A stretch of 64,000 nucleotides of DNA from Williamsia sp. CHRR-6 (GCF_018474015.1 NZ_JAHCSG010000002.1:1-64000), one strand, 5' to 3'; counted from the first letter of the stretch, positions 1 through 9,679 are shown. The notes: generated from the sequence alone by a model not told the origin. Made by a program: numbers and translations.

Positions 1-344
1 CGCACGGTGCATGCGGGGTGCGAACGCGCTCCGACCGTGCGAACCGAACCAAGTCGTGCGAACGCGACCCGGCCACGCGAACTGGACCTGGACCGGGGGT
101 TTCGCACGGTTGGCTGCAGTTCGCACGCTGTGCGACGGTTCGCACGGTGCATGCGGGGTGCGAACGCGCTCCGACCGTGCGAACCGAACCAAGTCGTGCG
201 AACGCGACCCGGCCACGCGAACTGGACCTGGACCGGGGGTTTCGCACGGTTGGCTGCAGTTCGCACGGTGTGCGGCGGTTCGCACGGTGCATGCGGGGTG
301 CGAACGCGCTCCGACCGTGCGAACCGAACCAAGTCGTGCGAACG
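1..344. repeat. 140-bp tandem repeat array with 19-bp-phased half-sites
   Basis: Two full 140-bp units (1-140, 141-280), differing at about two bases, and a partial third (281 to about 344). The array probably continues beyond the left edge. Inside each unit the octamer GTGCGAAC or a near match starts at offsets 18, 37, 56 and 75, exactly 19 bp apart. Its reverse complement GTTCGCAC (or TTTCGCAC) starts at offsets 100, 119 and 138, again 19 bp apart. Four forward half-sites are thus followed by three inverted ones. No convincing gene lies in it: open frames crossing it are arginine-rich and simply follow the repeat. It sits directly downstream of the eccA-like gene. Confidence 0.9.
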
Positions 345-364
345 AGCAGGCGAGGCGGGTAGAC

Positions 365-2158
365 CTAACGCATCCGCGCGTTGAGGTTCATGGCGGTGAT
401 GATGTTATCGATGGCGGTCTTGATATCGCTGGGCTCGATGCGCATCAACGCTTCGGAATCCAGTTCGGCGATGTCGAGATCGCCTGAGGTCAAACGGAAT
501 TCGCGCTCTTCCTCGGCTCCCTCGATCACGTTGCGGATGAAACGCCCGTTACCGGCCAGGTCGATCAGGCGGACCTTTTCGCCGTTCTGGTCGGTGACGA
601 TCGAGTCGTACAGCGGGCGACACGCCTCTGCCAAGATGCGCGCCGACTCGCTCGGCAGCAGGGAATCGCGTGACTTCGCGATCACCCCACCGATCTGCGC
701 CAGCTCCTCGGGCTGATACGACTCGAACCTGATGCGGCGGGCAAAACGTGACGCCAGACCGTCATTCGACGCCAACATCCGGTCGATCTCCCCGTCGTAC
801 CCGGCGATGATGACCACCAGACGATCCCGGTTGTCCTCCATTCGCGCCAGCAAGGTGTCGACGGCCTCACGACCGAACGCGTCACCACCGGACAGGCCCG
901 TCTGGATGAGGGTGTACGCCTCGTCGATGAACAGCACCCCGTCGAGCGCGCGATCGATCAACGCAGACGTCTTGGGCGCGGTGCTACCCAGATGCTCACC
1001 CACCATGTCGCGGCGACTGGCCTCGACGATGGTGTCTGTCTTCAACAGCCCCAGACCGCAATACGTCTTGGCGATGATGCGCGCGATGGTGGTCTTACCG
1101 GTACCCGGAGGGCCGGTGAAGGCCAAATGCAACGACCGTGAGGTACTCGAAAGCCCCTTGTCTGCACGCACTTTCGCCATCGCCACCGACGACGACAGCT
1201 TGGCCACCTGGGTTTTGACCGACGTCAGCCCCACCTGCCTGTCCAACTCGGCTTTGGCCGCGGCCAGTGCGTCGGTCTGCGCGGCACTCGACTCCTCCGA
1301 CGCGGCGGGGGCATCGTCGGGCACCGACGCTGGATCCCACCGGTTGGTGCGTTTGGCGATCTGACCGGGCTCGACCACCACCAGTCGGAACTTGGGGTTG
1401 CGGATCGCGTCGGCCACCCCGGGGAACTGGGGGTTGCGGGAGTACACCTGCTCGAAGAGGGCAACAGCGTTGTCCTCCTTACCTTCTTCACGTTGCACCA
1501 GCGCGTGGGTGTACATCGCGGAGGTGGCCGCCGCCGGGATGGGGCCGGTCTCGGCCTCCTCCAGACGTCGGTTGGCCTCGGTGAACATCCCCAGCTGTGC
1601 GCACGCCGCGCCGGCCATCACGTTGGCCCCGGCGACCATGTATTCGTCTCCCCAGGTCGCGGACGCGGTGAGGATGGTCAACACGTCGGGCCAACGCTGG
1701 GTGAAGTAGTGCAGGGTGGCGCGCACGTAGGTGACGATCGGGCTGGCCGACGCCGCCGGGATCTCGTCGAGCACCTCTTCGGCACCGTCAAAATCCTTTC
1801 CGTTGATCAGCGTCGCGGCGTACGCGGCGATCACCTCAGGCGTGTCGGACAACGGGTACTGGATGTAGAGCGTGGAAAACGACCCGTACAGCGTGCGCGG
1901 CGGCAACCCGAGTCGGCGCAGGTCTGCGTGCAACGCGCCCCGGGTCCGGTACAGATTGCTGACCACGTAGTCGGAGTTGTCGCCACACGCCAGCCGACCC
2001 ATCCACGCATCAGCCATGTCGGGGGCGAACTCGCTGGCCCGCTGGAAGGCCAACGCCGCCTGGTTCTCATCGCGCGCGGACTGCTGACCGTCCACCGGGA
2101 TGCCGAGAGACAGCACACCGAGGTCGAACAGTTGGCGTGCGTGGCGGATATCGGTCAC
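365..2158 (-). CDS. eccA: EccA-like AAA+ ATPase (type VII secretion, CbbX family)
   Basis: A 597-aa protein, the usual EccA size (about 570-610 aa). The first ~270 residues are helical and TPR-like, as in EccA. The C-terminal half is an AAA+ domain with Walker A GPPGTGKTT near residue 349 and Walker B GVLFIDEAYT near residue 408, followed by the CbbX/EccA-type region with an Arg-rich SRFARRIRF stretch. EccA is the cytosolic ATPase of ESX/type VII secretion systems and is thought to act on substrates or chaperones. No other ESX gene is visible here: upstream is a divergent lipoprotein gene and downstream the repeat array, so it is an orphan in this window. Partner genes could lie left of the edge. 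A standalone CbbX-like ATPase is the alternative. Confidence 0.75.
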   Translation of the reverse strand: MTDIRHARQLFDLGVLSLGIPVDGQQSARDENQAALAFQRASEFAPDMADAWMGRLACGDNSDYVVSNLYRTRGALHADLRRLGLPPRTLYGSFSTLYIQYPLSDTPEVIAAYAATLINGKDFDGAEEVLDEIPAASASPIVTYVRATLHYFTQRWPDVLTILTASATWGDEYMVAGANVMAGAACAQLGMFTEANRRLEEAETGPIPAAATSAMYTHALVQREEGKEDNAVALFEQVYSRNPQFPGVADAIRNPKFRLVVVEPGQIAKRTNRWDPASVPDDAPAASEESSAAQTDALAAAKAELDRQVGLTSVKTQVAKLSSSVAMAKVRADKGLSSTSRSLHLAFTGPPGTGKTTIARIIAKTYCGLGLLKTDTIVEASRRDMVGEHLGSTAPKTSALIDRALDGVLFIDEAYTLIQTGLSGGDAFGREAVDTLLARMEDNRDRLVVIIAGYDGEIDRMLASNDGLASRFARRIRFESYQPEELAQIGGVIAKSRDSLLPSESARILAEACRPLYDSIVTDQNGEKVRLIDLAGNGRFIRNVIEGAEEEREFRLTSGDLDIAELDSEALMRIEPSDIKTAIDNIITAMNLNARMR

Positions 2159-2382
2159 GTGAGACGACCCCCGGGAGTCTGATTGCGCGCGCTGTCACGC
2201 CCGCACGGAACTACGGATACGGCCACCAGGATATCCCGGCCACAGCGTGGGATCGGCGACGGACGATCGCATAGATGACACAACCGTGAGACTGCCTGTG
2301 CGCCCCCGGCTTTTAGCCTGAGCGAGAGTCGTTAGGCCCACTCAAGAGGCTTGTCGGCGCAACAGACCGTCGGAGGTGTCTG

Positions 2383-3405
2383 GTGAAACGTTGGTCAATC
2401 CTCGCTGTGGCGGTGGCTGTGCTGCTGGTGTCGGCGGTCGGGTGCGGCACCGACTCGCCAAACGAGGTGGCGACGGGTCCGTCAGTCGACTATCGGACCA
2501 CCCTCTCCGAGCCTGAACGCCAATACATCGCCACCCTCGACGCCTTGCGTGCCGTGGACGTGTGCGGATACGTCGACCTGGCCGCGGTCACCTCAGTCCT
2601 GAGTGCGCCCAACTACATCGGACCCTTCGCCGGGAGGGCGCTCAGCACATGCCACTTCAACGTCGACCCCCGGAAGAACAAAGTCGGGATCAATGATGTG
2701 AGCATCGCGTTCACCGAGGCGCCGGAGACGACGATGAACACCGAAGTCGCCGGTCAGCCTGCCTTCGTCACCACCGACAGCCTTGGGTGTCTGATCAGCA
2801 TCAACACTGCCGCGGGGTCATTTGTCCAGTTCGGCGCCTCTGGCTACGAGGTGGACGACTCTTCCACGGCGTGCGATCCGCTGCGCGCGATCGTCGCGGC
2901 GTCGTTGCCGCAGATCCGGAGCAAGCGGCCGCCGCCGACAGCGACCGTGACCACTCCGGCGTCGCGGGTCGACCCGTGCACAGCTCTCAACCGGCTGCTC
3001 CCGACCATGCCGATGGCTGCGCCTGCGCTCAGCAATCCGCTCTTCGCCGAGCCCACCGCACCCCGTGTCGACCCTGCAGTGTGCGTCATCACCTTGAACG
3101 AGACCGGTTCGAAGTTTGCGCTGGCAGCGGTCAAGATGGGGCTGGTCACGGACTCGAAACGTCAGCGGGGTGCGATGTCGACGAAGCAATACATCAGGTT
3201 GGACGGTGTGCCGGCGACGGTCGAGGACGTGCGTGTGGCGTGCACGGTCAGAGCATTCCCGGAACCGAAGCGGCGACTGACCGTGCCGGGCTTCACCGAT
3301 TCGGATACGCAACTCATCGCAATGTTGGAGGCCGGGGCGCCGAACTGTTGGTCCGCCAGGCAGATGGTTCACGCGCTGATCGAGAGCTACCGCGCGTTGA
3401 CCTGA
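2383..3405 (+). CDS. Putative lipoprotein, DUF3558-like
   Basis: A 340-aa exported protein. It starts at GTG after a GGAGGTG ribosome binding site at about 2371. A signal peptide (KR, then a hydrophobic run) ends in a lipobox with Cys21 (SAVGC). The mature part has two similar halves, each opening with a V-D-x-C motif (VDVCGYVDL near residue 57, [11 protein letters not shown] near residue 199) and holding further cysteines. This looks like a duplicated DUF3558-type module, a family of cell-envelope lipoproteins of unknown function common in Mycobacteriales. It is divergent from eccA and is followed about 85 bp later by purL on the same strand; a functional link to purL is not evident. Confidence 0.7.
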   Translation: MKRWSILAVAVAVLLVSAVGCGTDSPNEVATGPSVDYRTTLSEPERQYIATLDALRAVDVCGYVDLAAVTSVLSAPNYIGPFAGRALSTCHFNVDPRKNKVGINDVSIAFTEAPETTMNTEVAGQPAFVTTDSLGCLISINTAAGSFVQFGASGYEVDDSSTACDPLRAIVAASLPQIRSKRPPPTATVTTPASRVDPCTALNRLLPTMPMAAPALSNPLFAEPTAPRVDPAVCVITLNETGSKFALAAVKMGLVTDSKRQRGAMSTKQYIRLDGVPATVEDVRVACTVRAFPEPKRRLTVPGFTDSDTQLIAMLEAGAPNCWSARQMVHALIESYRALT

Positions 3406-3491
3406 GCGCGTCGAGGTGGTTCTGGTCGACCGATACACTCGACTCGGCCGTCTGCACGGCCCTCGCCACCGCAGGGAAGGACCCCGACGCC

Positions 3492-5792
3492 TTGTCCGTC
3501 GACCCCCGCTCCGTCGATACCGTCGATCACGCCGCGCAGTCTCCCGACACCCCACAGCCCTACCGCGAGCTGGGACTCAAAGACGACGAGTACGCCCGCA
3601 TCCGCGAGATCCTGGGTCGCCGCCCCACCGACGCCGAGTTGGCCATGTATTCGGTGATGTGGTCTGAGCACTGCAGCTACAAGTCGTCGAAAGTGCACCT
3701 GCGCTACTTCGGTGAGACCACCACCGATGAGATGCGCGCCTCCATGCTGGCGGGCATCGGGGAGAACGCCGGTGTGGTCGACATCGGCGACGGCTGGGCC
3801 GTCACCTTCAAGGTCGAGTCGCACAACCACCCGTCGTATGTGGAGCCGTATCAGGGTGCCGCGACCGGCGTCGGCGGCATCGTCCGCGACATCATGGCCA
3901 TGGGAGCCCGGCCGATCGCGGTGATGGATCAGCTGCGCTTCGGTGCCGCGGATGCCCCCGACACCCGTCGCGTGGTCGACGGGGTGGTGCGTGGGGTGGG
4001 TGGCTACGGAAACTCGTTGGGGTTGCCCAACATCGGTGGTGAAACCGTCTTCGACGCCTCCTACGCGGGCAACCCGTTGGTCAACGCGCTGTGCGCAGGC
4101 GTGTTGCGCGCCGAGGACCTGCACCTGGCGTTCGCCTCCGGGGTGGGCAACAAGATCATCCTCTTCGGCGCCCGCACCGGACTCGATGGCATCGGTGGGG
4201 TGTCGGTGCTGGCGTCTGAGACCTTCGACGACGACGGTTCGGGGACACCCGGCGCCGGCCGCAAGAAACTGCCCGCCGTGCAGGTGGGTGACCCGTTCAC
4301 CGAGAAGGTGCTCATCGAGTGCTGCCTGGAGCTGTATGCAGCCGGCCTGGTGGTGGGCATCCAAGACCTCGGTGGTGCCGGATTGTCCTGTGCCACATCA
4401 GAGTTGGCGTCAGCCGGCGATGGCGGCATGAGTATTCAACTCGAACAGGTACCGATGCGCGCCGAGGGGATGACCCCGGCCGAGGTGCTCTCCAGCGAAT
4501 CGCAGGAACGCATGTGCGCTGTCGTCACGCCCGACAACGTGGACGCCTTCATGGCGGTGTGCCGCAAATGGGATGTGCTGGCCACCGTCATCGGTGAGGT
4601 GACCGACGGCGATCACCTGCAGATCACCTGGCACGGCGAGACCGTGGTGGACGTGCCGCCGCGCACCGTCGCCCACGAAGGCCCGGTGTACGAGCGGCCG
4701 GTCGCCCGCCCCGACAGTCACGACGCCGTGATCGCTGCCACCACAGTCGATTTGGCGCGTCCTGCCACCGACGAGGAGTTGCGTTCCACGGTGCTCACGA
4801 TGCTGGCCTCGCCTGCGTTGTGCAGCCGCAAGTTCATCACCGAGCAGTACGACCGCTACGTTCGCGGCAACACCGTGCTGGCCGAGAACGCCGACGGCGG
4901 TGTGATCCGCATCGATGAGATATCCGGTCGCGGAATCGCTTTGGCCACCGATGCGTCCGGTCGCTACACCTTTCTCGACCCGTATGCCGGTGCTCAGTTG
5001 GCGCTGGCCGAGGCTTACCGCAACGTCGCCGTCACCGGCGCCACCCCGAAGGCAGTCACCAACTGTCTGAACTTCGGATCACCGGAAGACCCGGCCGTGA
5101 TGTGGCAGTTCTCGCAGGCAGTGCGCGGATTGGCTGATGGCTGTGCGCAATTGGGTATCCCGGTGTGCGGCGGCAATGTGAGCTTCTACAACCAGACCGG
5201 GTCCACTCCCATCCTGCCCACGCCGGTGGTCGGGGTGCTCGGGGTGATCGACGACGTGCATCGGCGGCTGCCGACCGGCATCGGCACCGAACCCGGCGAG
5301 ACCCTGATCTTGATGGGTGACACCCGCGACGAGTTCGATGGATCGATCTGGGCGCAGGTCGTTCACGACCACCTCGGTGGGGTGCCGCCGCAGGTCGACC
5401 TCGAACGTGAACGGCTGCTGGCCGAGATCCTCACCGCCGGTTCCCGCGACGGCCTGCTGTCGGCCGCCCACGACCTGTCCGAGGGCGGGTTGATCCAGGC
5501 GGTGATCGAATCGGCTCTGGCCGGTGAAACCGGTTGCCGCATCATCCTTCCCGAAGGTGCCGACCCGTTCGTGTGGCTGTTCTCCGAGTCGGCTGGCCGG
5601 GTGCTGGTGGCCGTGCCGCGGACCGAGGAGACCCGGTTCTGCGCCATGCTGGATGCCCGAAAGATGCCGTGGACGCGTATCGGTGTGGTGGACCAGGGCA
5701 GTGATTCGGTGGAGGTGCAAGACCACTTCTCCATCACTCTCGCCGAGTTGCGCGAGGTGCATGAGGCGACCCTGCCCGCTTTGTTCGGCTGA
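3492..5792 (+). CDS. purL: Phosphoribosylformylglycinamidine synthase subunit PurL
   Basis: Catalyses ATP-dependent conversion of FGAR to FGAM in purine synthesis, using ammonia from the glutaminase PurQ. At 766 aa it is the small PurL type that works with separate PurS and PurQ, which are not in this window. The family signatures [33 protein letters not shown] and [11 protein letters not shown] are all present. The frame is open far upstream, but family similarity begins around [21 protein letters not shown] choose TTG at 3492, which gives a length close to the ~754-aa mycobacterial protein and has AGGGAAGG about 11 bases upstream. The longer reading would overlap the lipoprotein gene and is rejected. 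Confidence 0.93.
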   Translation: MSVDPRSVDTVDHAAQSPDTPQPYRELGLKDDEYARIREILGRRPTDAELAMYSVMWSEHCSYKSSKVHLRYFGETTTDEMRASMLAGIGENAGVVDIGDGWAVTFKVESHNHPSYVEPYQGAATGVGGIVRDIMAMGARPIAVMDQLRFGAADAPDTRRVVDGVVRGVGGYGNSLGLPNIGGETVFDASYAGNPLVNALCAGVLRAEDLHLAFASGVGNKIILFGARTGLDGIGGVSVLASETFDDDGSGTPGAGRKKLPAVQVGDPFTEKVLIECCLELYAAGLVVGIQDLGGAGLSCATSELASAGDGGMSIQLEQVPMRAEGMTPAEVLSSESQERMCAVVTPDNVDAFMAVCRKWDVLATVIGEVTDGDHLQITWHGETVVDVPPRTVAHEGPVYERPVARPDSHDAVIAATTVDLARPATDEELRSTVLTMLASPALCSRKFITEQYDRYVRGNTVLAENADGGVIRIDEISGRGIALATDASGRYTFLDPYAGAQLALAEAYRNVAVTGATPKAVTNCLNFGSPEDPAVMWQFSQAVRGLADGCAQLGIPVCGGNVSFYNQTGSTPILPTPVVGVLGVIDDVHRRLPTGIGTEPGETLILMGDTRDEFDGSIWAQVVHDHLGGVPPQVDLERERLLAEILTAGSRDGLLSAAHDLSEGGLIQAVIESALAGETGCRIILPEGADPFVWLFSESAGRVLVAVPRTEETRFCAMLDARKMPWTRIGVVDQGSDSVEVQDHFSITLAELREVHEATLPALFG

Positions 5793-5822
5793 GATGTCGC
5801 TGGTGTACTAACGTCCGACACC

Positions 5823-6488
5823 GTGAACCACCCTTTTGGGCAATACCCGCCACCTTCGGGTGTCCCACCGCAGTATCCGGGCCAGCCGCCGTATCCAAGC
5901 AGCCCGGGGTATCCCGGGCCTCCGCCGTTCACCGGTCCACCCGTGTCCCCGGCCGCACCGGCGTACCCGGCCGCACCGGCGTACTCGGGCCAGCCCTCGT
6001 ACCCGGGTTATCCGGGCGGGTACCCGCCACAGCCTGGTTATCCGCAGCCTCGCACGCCGTCGGGCGTCTCTGCGATCTTCGCCGGGGTGTTGGGTGTGCT
6101 CGGTGCGATCGTGGCGGTCCTATTCTTTGTGTTGTTCGTGGTCGCCGTGGTGCTGACGTTGCGCGATTCTGAGTCCATCGACTCCGTGGTGTGGGCGATC
6201 GCCTTCGCGGTCGTGCGCCTCGTGGAAGCCGTGCTGCTCGGTTGGGGCTCCATAGCGCTGTTCAGGCGTGGTGCCCGTGGCCCAGTGATCCTGGCGGCCG
6301 GCTGCGGGGCAAGTATTCTCTTCTCGATAATGGCGTTTATGCGCACACTGATCTCGGACGATCAGCTCAATGCTGGCCAGTTGGCCGGCAGCGGCGCTGT
6401 CAGTGTGATTCTCGCGATCTTCCCCATCGCGACGATGATCCTGGCACTGCTGCCGGCCACCCGTCGCTGGGTGGCCGCGCCGCGCTGA
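5823..6488 (+). CDS. Proline/tyrosine/glycine-rich N-terminus membrane protein
   Basis: A 221-aa protein of unknown function. Residues 1-80 are a low-complexity P/Y/G-rich tail with repeated YPG and PAYP motifs, probably cytosolic. Residues ~82-215 hold about four hydrophobic segments, including one near 85-112 and another near 190-212. This layout (disordered Pro-rich tail plus a short membrane domain) is common in actinobacteria and seen again at 9785. It starts at GTG 5823 with no clear ribosome binding site. A TAACGT element (5809-5814) ends eight bases upstream, so the transcript may be leaderless. Confidence 0.65.
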   Translation: MNHPFGQYPPPSGVPPQYPGQPPYPSSPGYPGPPPFTGPPVSPAAPAYPAAPAYSGQPSYPGYPGGYPPQPGYPQPRTPSGVSAIFAGVLGVLGAIVAVLFFVLFVVAVVLTLRDSESIDSVVWAIAFAVVRLVEAVLLGWGSIALFRRGARGPVILAAGCGASILFSIMAFMRTLISDDQLNAGQLAGSGAVSVILAIFPIATMILALLPATRRWVAAPR

Positions 6489-6513
6489 ACCTGCGGAGGC
6501 GTTGCAGCAGGTT

Positions 6514-6519
6514 TAGCGT
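6514..6519 (+). promoter_or_regulatory. -10 element for a leaderless transcript (PhyH-like gene)
   Basis: TAGCGT fits the actinobacterial TANNNT -10 consensus and ends six bases before the ATG at 6526, so the predicted transcription start coincides with the start codon. No Shine-Dalgarno sequence is seen in front of that ATG. Confidence 0.5.
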
Positions 6520-6525
6520 TGGTCC

Positions 6526-7371
6526 ATGATGTGGCGACCTGAGCCCGGCGTGTTCGCGCCCGATGACCTCGACGGGCTGATCTGGTTTTACGACATGCAC
6601 GGCTATGCCACCGTACGTGGACTGATCGAGGAAGATCAGCTCGCGCTCATCGAAGCCGAATGCGTGCATGCGCAAAACCGAGTGATCGCAGGGGAACTCG
6701 ATGAGCGCCACGGCTCAACGGTGTTTCTCGACGAGGCCGCCAAGGCCGAACGCTTCGCCAACTACGTCGAGTACGTCAACGAGGTCTCGCCGGCGGTGGC
6801 CTCGGCAGTGACCGATCCGACCTTGGCGGCCATCATGGTCGCGTTGTTGGGTCCCGACTGCTGGTTGCGAGCCCACGAACAGTTCGGCGTGGTCTACCAG
6901 GATGCACGGCCCGGCAGGGAATCTGGCTACACCCGCATCGGGTGGCATTCGGATTGGCAGGCCAGTCCCAGCCTCGACATCTGGCCCTCGACAGCATTCA
7001 CCATCCACATCGACGGCACCAGTCCGGCCAATGGATTCCTCAGAGTTGTTCCCGGTAGCCATCTCTGGGCCACGCCGGCGCCGTATCGGAACGTGAACGG
7101 GGCCGTGGTGCCGGACGGGGCGCGGGCTGCGGGCGGACGGACCACGCGCACACCGCCGTTCGCCATGCCCTTGAGTTTCGAGAAGGTGCGCGGCGAGGTG
7201 GCGGTGTATGCCGAACCGGGTGACATCATCCTGCATGACGCCTACCTGTGGCATTCGGCGGCACGCGCGACCAACGACACACAGCGGCGCCGGCACGTAC
7301 GCGGCGGGTACTTCGGTGGCGCTCGCCAACCGGCGGGGGTGGCGGAGTTCATCAAGAACGCGGCACGCTGA
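6526..7371 (+). CDS. Phytanoyl-CoA dioxygenase (PhyH) family protein
   Basis: A 281-aa Fe(II)/2-oxoglutarate-dependent oxygenase-like protein. The metal triad is recognisable: WHSDW near residue 142-146 supplies His and Asp (HxD), and LWHSA near residue 243 supplies the distal His. The segment NGFLRVVPGSH (about 167-177) is the typical PhyH strand, and a following Arg-rich segment (near 256) could bind 2-oxoglutarate. The substrate cannot be deduced; PhyH relatives include ectoine hydroxylases and lipid or antibiotic hydroxylases, and no ectoine genes are nearby. ATG 6526 (or the adjacent ATG 6529) is the start, apparently leaderless. It lies between a small membrane protein and rtcB, all on the plus strand. 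Confidence 0.78.
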   Translation: MMWRPEPGVFAPDDLDGLIWFYDMHGYATVRGLIEEDQLALIEAECVHAQNRVIAGELDERHGSTVFLDEAAKAERFANYVEYVNEVSPAVASAVTDPTLAAIMVALLGPDCWLRAHEQFGVVYQDARPGRESGYTRIGWHSDWQASPSLDIWPSTAFTIHIDGTSPANGFLRVVPGSHLWATPAPYRNVNGAVVPDGARAAGGRTTRTPPFAMPLSFEKVRGEVAVYAEPGDIILHDAYLWHSAARATNDTQRRRHVRGGYFGGARQPAGVAEFIKNAAR

Positions 7372-7441
7372 GCAGTTAAATCATTGGCTGCAGGTGGTTC
7401 TCGTGCGGCACACTCCTGTGCTGACCACAAAGGAGATTCCC

Positions 7442-8632
7442 GTGACCACCCGCATCGACAACCTCAAGCTGCTCAACTTCGCCTCCTCGATCGACGACAA
7501 GACGATCGAGCAGGCCAAGGAGACCGCGGCGTTGTCATTCGTGCACCCGCACGTCGCGTTGATGCCCGACGCGCACTACGGCAAGGGTTCAGCCGTGGGG
7601 ACGGTGATCCCCACCGTCGACGCCGTGATTCCCGCGGCGGTCGGTGTCGACATCGGCTGCGGCATGATCGCAGCACGAACAACCCTGTGCCACAGTGATA
7701 TCGATCATCTCGATCGAGCCGCACTGCGCTCCTCCATCGAGTCGGCCATCCCACTCTCACCAGGTAACTACAACCGCACCACCGATCGGTTCGTGTTCAC
7801 CGCAGCCCGGATGGCCGAGCTGGAACAGCAGGCGATCGACGACGACGTGGACCTGTCACACTCGCCGAAGTGGCGGGAGCAGCTCGGCTCGCTCGGCGGT
7901 GGGAACCACTTCATCGAGTTGTGTCTCGACGAGACCAACCGGGTGTGGATGTTCCTGCACTCCGGGTCGCGCGGTGTGGGTAACCGGATAGCGCAGCGGC
8001 ACATCGCGATTGCGCAGAAGCTGTGTCGCCGTTGGCATATCGAGTTGCCCAACCCCGACCTTGCCTACCTGCCCAGCGGCACCGTCGAGCTTGAGGTGTA
8101 CCTGCGGGATCTGCGGTGGGCGCAGGCGTTCGCCCTGGCCAATCGTGCGGAGATGATGGATCGGTTCAGACAGGCGTTGGCCCACTGGGTCGGTCACGTC
8201 GGCGACCCGGCCACGATGGAAGCGGAGCGGATCAACACCCACCACAACTACACCGTGCGCGAGAAGCACGGGGGCAAGGATGTGTGGCTCACCCGCAAGG
8301 GTGCCATCGACGCGCACGAGGGCGTGCGTGGCATCATCCCCGGCTCGATGGGGACACGGTCCTACATCGTCACCGGCAAAGGCCATGGGGGCGCACTGTG
8401 TTCGGCGCCGCATGGTGCTGGTCGGCGATTCTCGCGTGCCGAGGCCAAGCGGCGTTTCACCGAAGCCGATCTTGCCGCGGCGATGGCGGGCATCGAATAC
8501 CGGCACGGTGCGCAGTGGATCGATGAGATCCCGCAGGCATACAAGGACATCGACGTGGTGATGGCGGATGCCGATCGGTTGGTGTCGGTCGACCACACGC
8601 TGCGCCAGATCCTCAACGTCAAGGGAACCTGA
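7442..8632 (+). CDS. rtcB: RtcB family tRNA-splicing/RNA-repair ligase
   Basis: A 396-aa RtcB. The family joins RNA 2',3'-cyclic phosphate or 3'-phosphate ends to 5'-OH ends using GTP and Mn2+. Visible signatures are MPDAHYGKGSAVGT (about 41-54), the metal-ligand Cys73 in VDIGCGM, His156 in GGGNHF, His173 in LHSGSRG, and the guanylylated His324 in SAPHGAGR. The GTG at 7442 has AAGGAG 7-12 bases upstream; the frame is open further upstream but that part overlaps the PhyH-like gene. No archease or RtcA cyclase gene is in the window, so it appears to be an orphan RtcB of the short type common in actinobacteria, probably for RNA repair. Confidence 0.9.
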   Translation: MTTRIDNLKLLNFASSIDDKTIEQAKETAALSFVHPHVALMPDAHYGKGSAVGTVIPTVDAVIPAAVGVDIGCGMIAARTTLCHSDIDHLDRAALRSSIESAIPLSPGNYNRTTDRFVFTAARMAELEQQAIDDDVDLSHSPKWREQLGSLGGGNHFIELCLDETNRVWMFLHSGSRGVGNRIAQRHIAIAQKLCRRWHIELPNPDLAYLPSGTVELEVYLRDLRWAQAFALANRAEMMDRFRQALAHWVGHVGDPATMEAERINTHHNYTVREKHGGKDVWLTRKGAIDAHEGVRGIIPGSMGTRSYIVTGKGHGGALCSAPHGAGRRFSRAEAKRRFTEADLAAAMAGIEYRHGAQWIDEIPQAYKDIDVVMADADRLVSVDHTLRQILNVKGT

Positions 8633-8703
8633 GAACACCGGGGCAGGCCAGGCAGCCACCGGCCTGTTCGCCATCCGGCGGACGGGCCGGTGTCGCCGGC
8701 ACC

Positions 8704-9240
8704 TCACTCGTCAGAAGGGTTACCACACAGGGGTGTCTGGTACTCCAGCACCTCGAGCTGGCATGAACTGCGTGGCGTGTCGTACATCCGACTGCGTCCG
8801 GTGAGCTCCCAGCCGCGCCGCTCGTAGAAGGTTCGAGCTCGGATGTTGGCCGCGAACACCCACAACACCGCGACGCGAAAACCCCAGTGTTGCAACTGGC
8901 GCAACCCCGCGTGGTGTAAAGCCACACCGACGCCGCTGCCCCAGTGATCGGGGTCGACGTAGAGTGCCGCCAGCTCTCCGCGCGATTGGTCGGATTCCTC
9001 TCGACGGTCCTCACACACGCTGACAAAGCCTGCGACCGAATCGGATTCGTCGGCGGCGAGGATGGTCCGAACCGGAGCCTGATCGTGGAATGTGTAGCGG
9101 GCGGCAAACTGTTGCGTGTTCAGCTCGCCCAGTGCCTCGGCCGACATCAGGTCTCGATAGCCGGCGCGCCATGACCGCACATGGGTCACTGCGACCCGAG
9201 CTTCATCGCCTGGTTCGGCCACGCGCAGGGTGACGGTCAC
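8704..9240 (-). CDS. GNAT family N-acetyltransferase
   Basis: A 178-aa protein with the GNAT fold order: an N-terminal RVAEPGDEARVAVTHVRSW segment, a central strand ELAALYVDPDHWGSGVG (the acetyl-CoA pyrophosphate-binding motif A, usually Q/RxxGxG/A), and a C-terminal ANIRARTFYERRGWEL motif. The substrate is unknown. I choose GTG at 9240, preceded by GGTGAGGTGA; GTG at 9249 is also possible. It is convergent with rtcB and divergent from the leaderless gene at 9296. Confidence 0.75.
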   Translation of the reverse strand: MTVTLRVAEPGDEARVAVTHVRSWRAGYRDLMSAEALGELNTQQFAARYTFHDQAPVRTILAADESDSVAGFVSVCEDRREESDQSRGELAALYVDPDHWGSGVGVALHHAGLRQLQHWGFRVAVLWVFAANIRARTFYERRGWELTGRSRMYDTPRSSCQLEVLEYQTPLCGNPSDE

Positions 9241-9283
9241 GCATGTCACCTCACCGGGTTCGGGTCCGCGGCGCAACCCGATT

Positions 9284-9289
9284 TACAGT
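9284..9289 (+). promoter_or_regulatory. -10 element for a leaderless transcript (Rv0807-like gene)
   Basis: TACAGT matches TANNNT and ends exactly six bases before the GTG at 9296, with no ribosome binding site between them. Confidence 0.5.
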
Positions 9290-9295
9290 GGGCCC

Positions 9296-9679
9296 GTGGC
9301 GAGCAAGGCGGTGGATCCTGCGGTGATGCGGGCGGCCGTACTCGCCGTGGCCGACTGGTTGTACGACGAATCGGTGGACGCTCCGGCTCGGGCCGAGTTG
9401 GCCGCTGCGGTACGGCTCAGCGCGCGGACCCTTCCGCAGGTGGCGCCGGGCAACTCGGTCGAGGTCCGTATCCCGCCGTTCGTGGCCGTGCAGTGCATCG
9501 AGGGTCCGCGCCACACCCGCGGTACCCCACCCAACGTGGTGGAGACCGATCCGCGGACGTGGTTGTTGTTGGTCGTCGGGCTGCTGGACCTGTCGACGGC
9601 GGTGACGCATGGGACGGTGTCGGCGTCGGGGTCACGGGCGGCAGAGGTGGCGGGTCTGCTCCCATTGCTTCGGCTGTGA
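9296..9679 (+). CDS. Conserved hypothetical protein, Rv0807-like (sterol carrier-type annotation)
   Basis: A 127-aa protein of unknown function. Its position just upstream of purF matches Rv0807 in M. tuberculosis, whose family is often labelled sterol-carrier-like. Visible features are an alpha-helical first half (AAVLAVADWLYDE, RAELAAAVRLSARTL), a V-E-V-R-I-P-P-F-V-A-V-Q-C strand with one cysteine, and a hydrophobic TWLLLVVGLLDL helix. GTG 9296 is chosen because the upstream in-frame stretch overlaps the divergent acetyltransferase and a good -10 element sits six bases in front of it. The function remains unassigned. Confidence 0.65.
   Translation: MASKAVDPAVMRAAVLAVADWLYDESVDAPARAELAAAVRLSARTLPQVAPGNSVEVRIPPFVAVQCIEGPRHTRGTPPNVVETDPRTWLLLVVGLLDLSTAVTHGTVSASGSRAAEVAGLLPLLRL

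Noticed and set aside
1-344. CRISPR array
   Set aside because: Units are 140 bp and nearly identical throughout, with no constant-repeat/variable-spacer pattern and no cas genes.
2787-3491. N-terminal extension of PurL to about 1000 aa
   Set aside because: It overlaps the lipoprotein gene in another frame and has none of the PurL sequence; family similarity starts after 3492.
8632-8703. Strong terminator between rtcB and the convergent acetyltransferase
   Set aside because: CAGGCC/GGCCTG can pair across an 11-base loop, but the stem is short and no U tract follows, so I do not list it.
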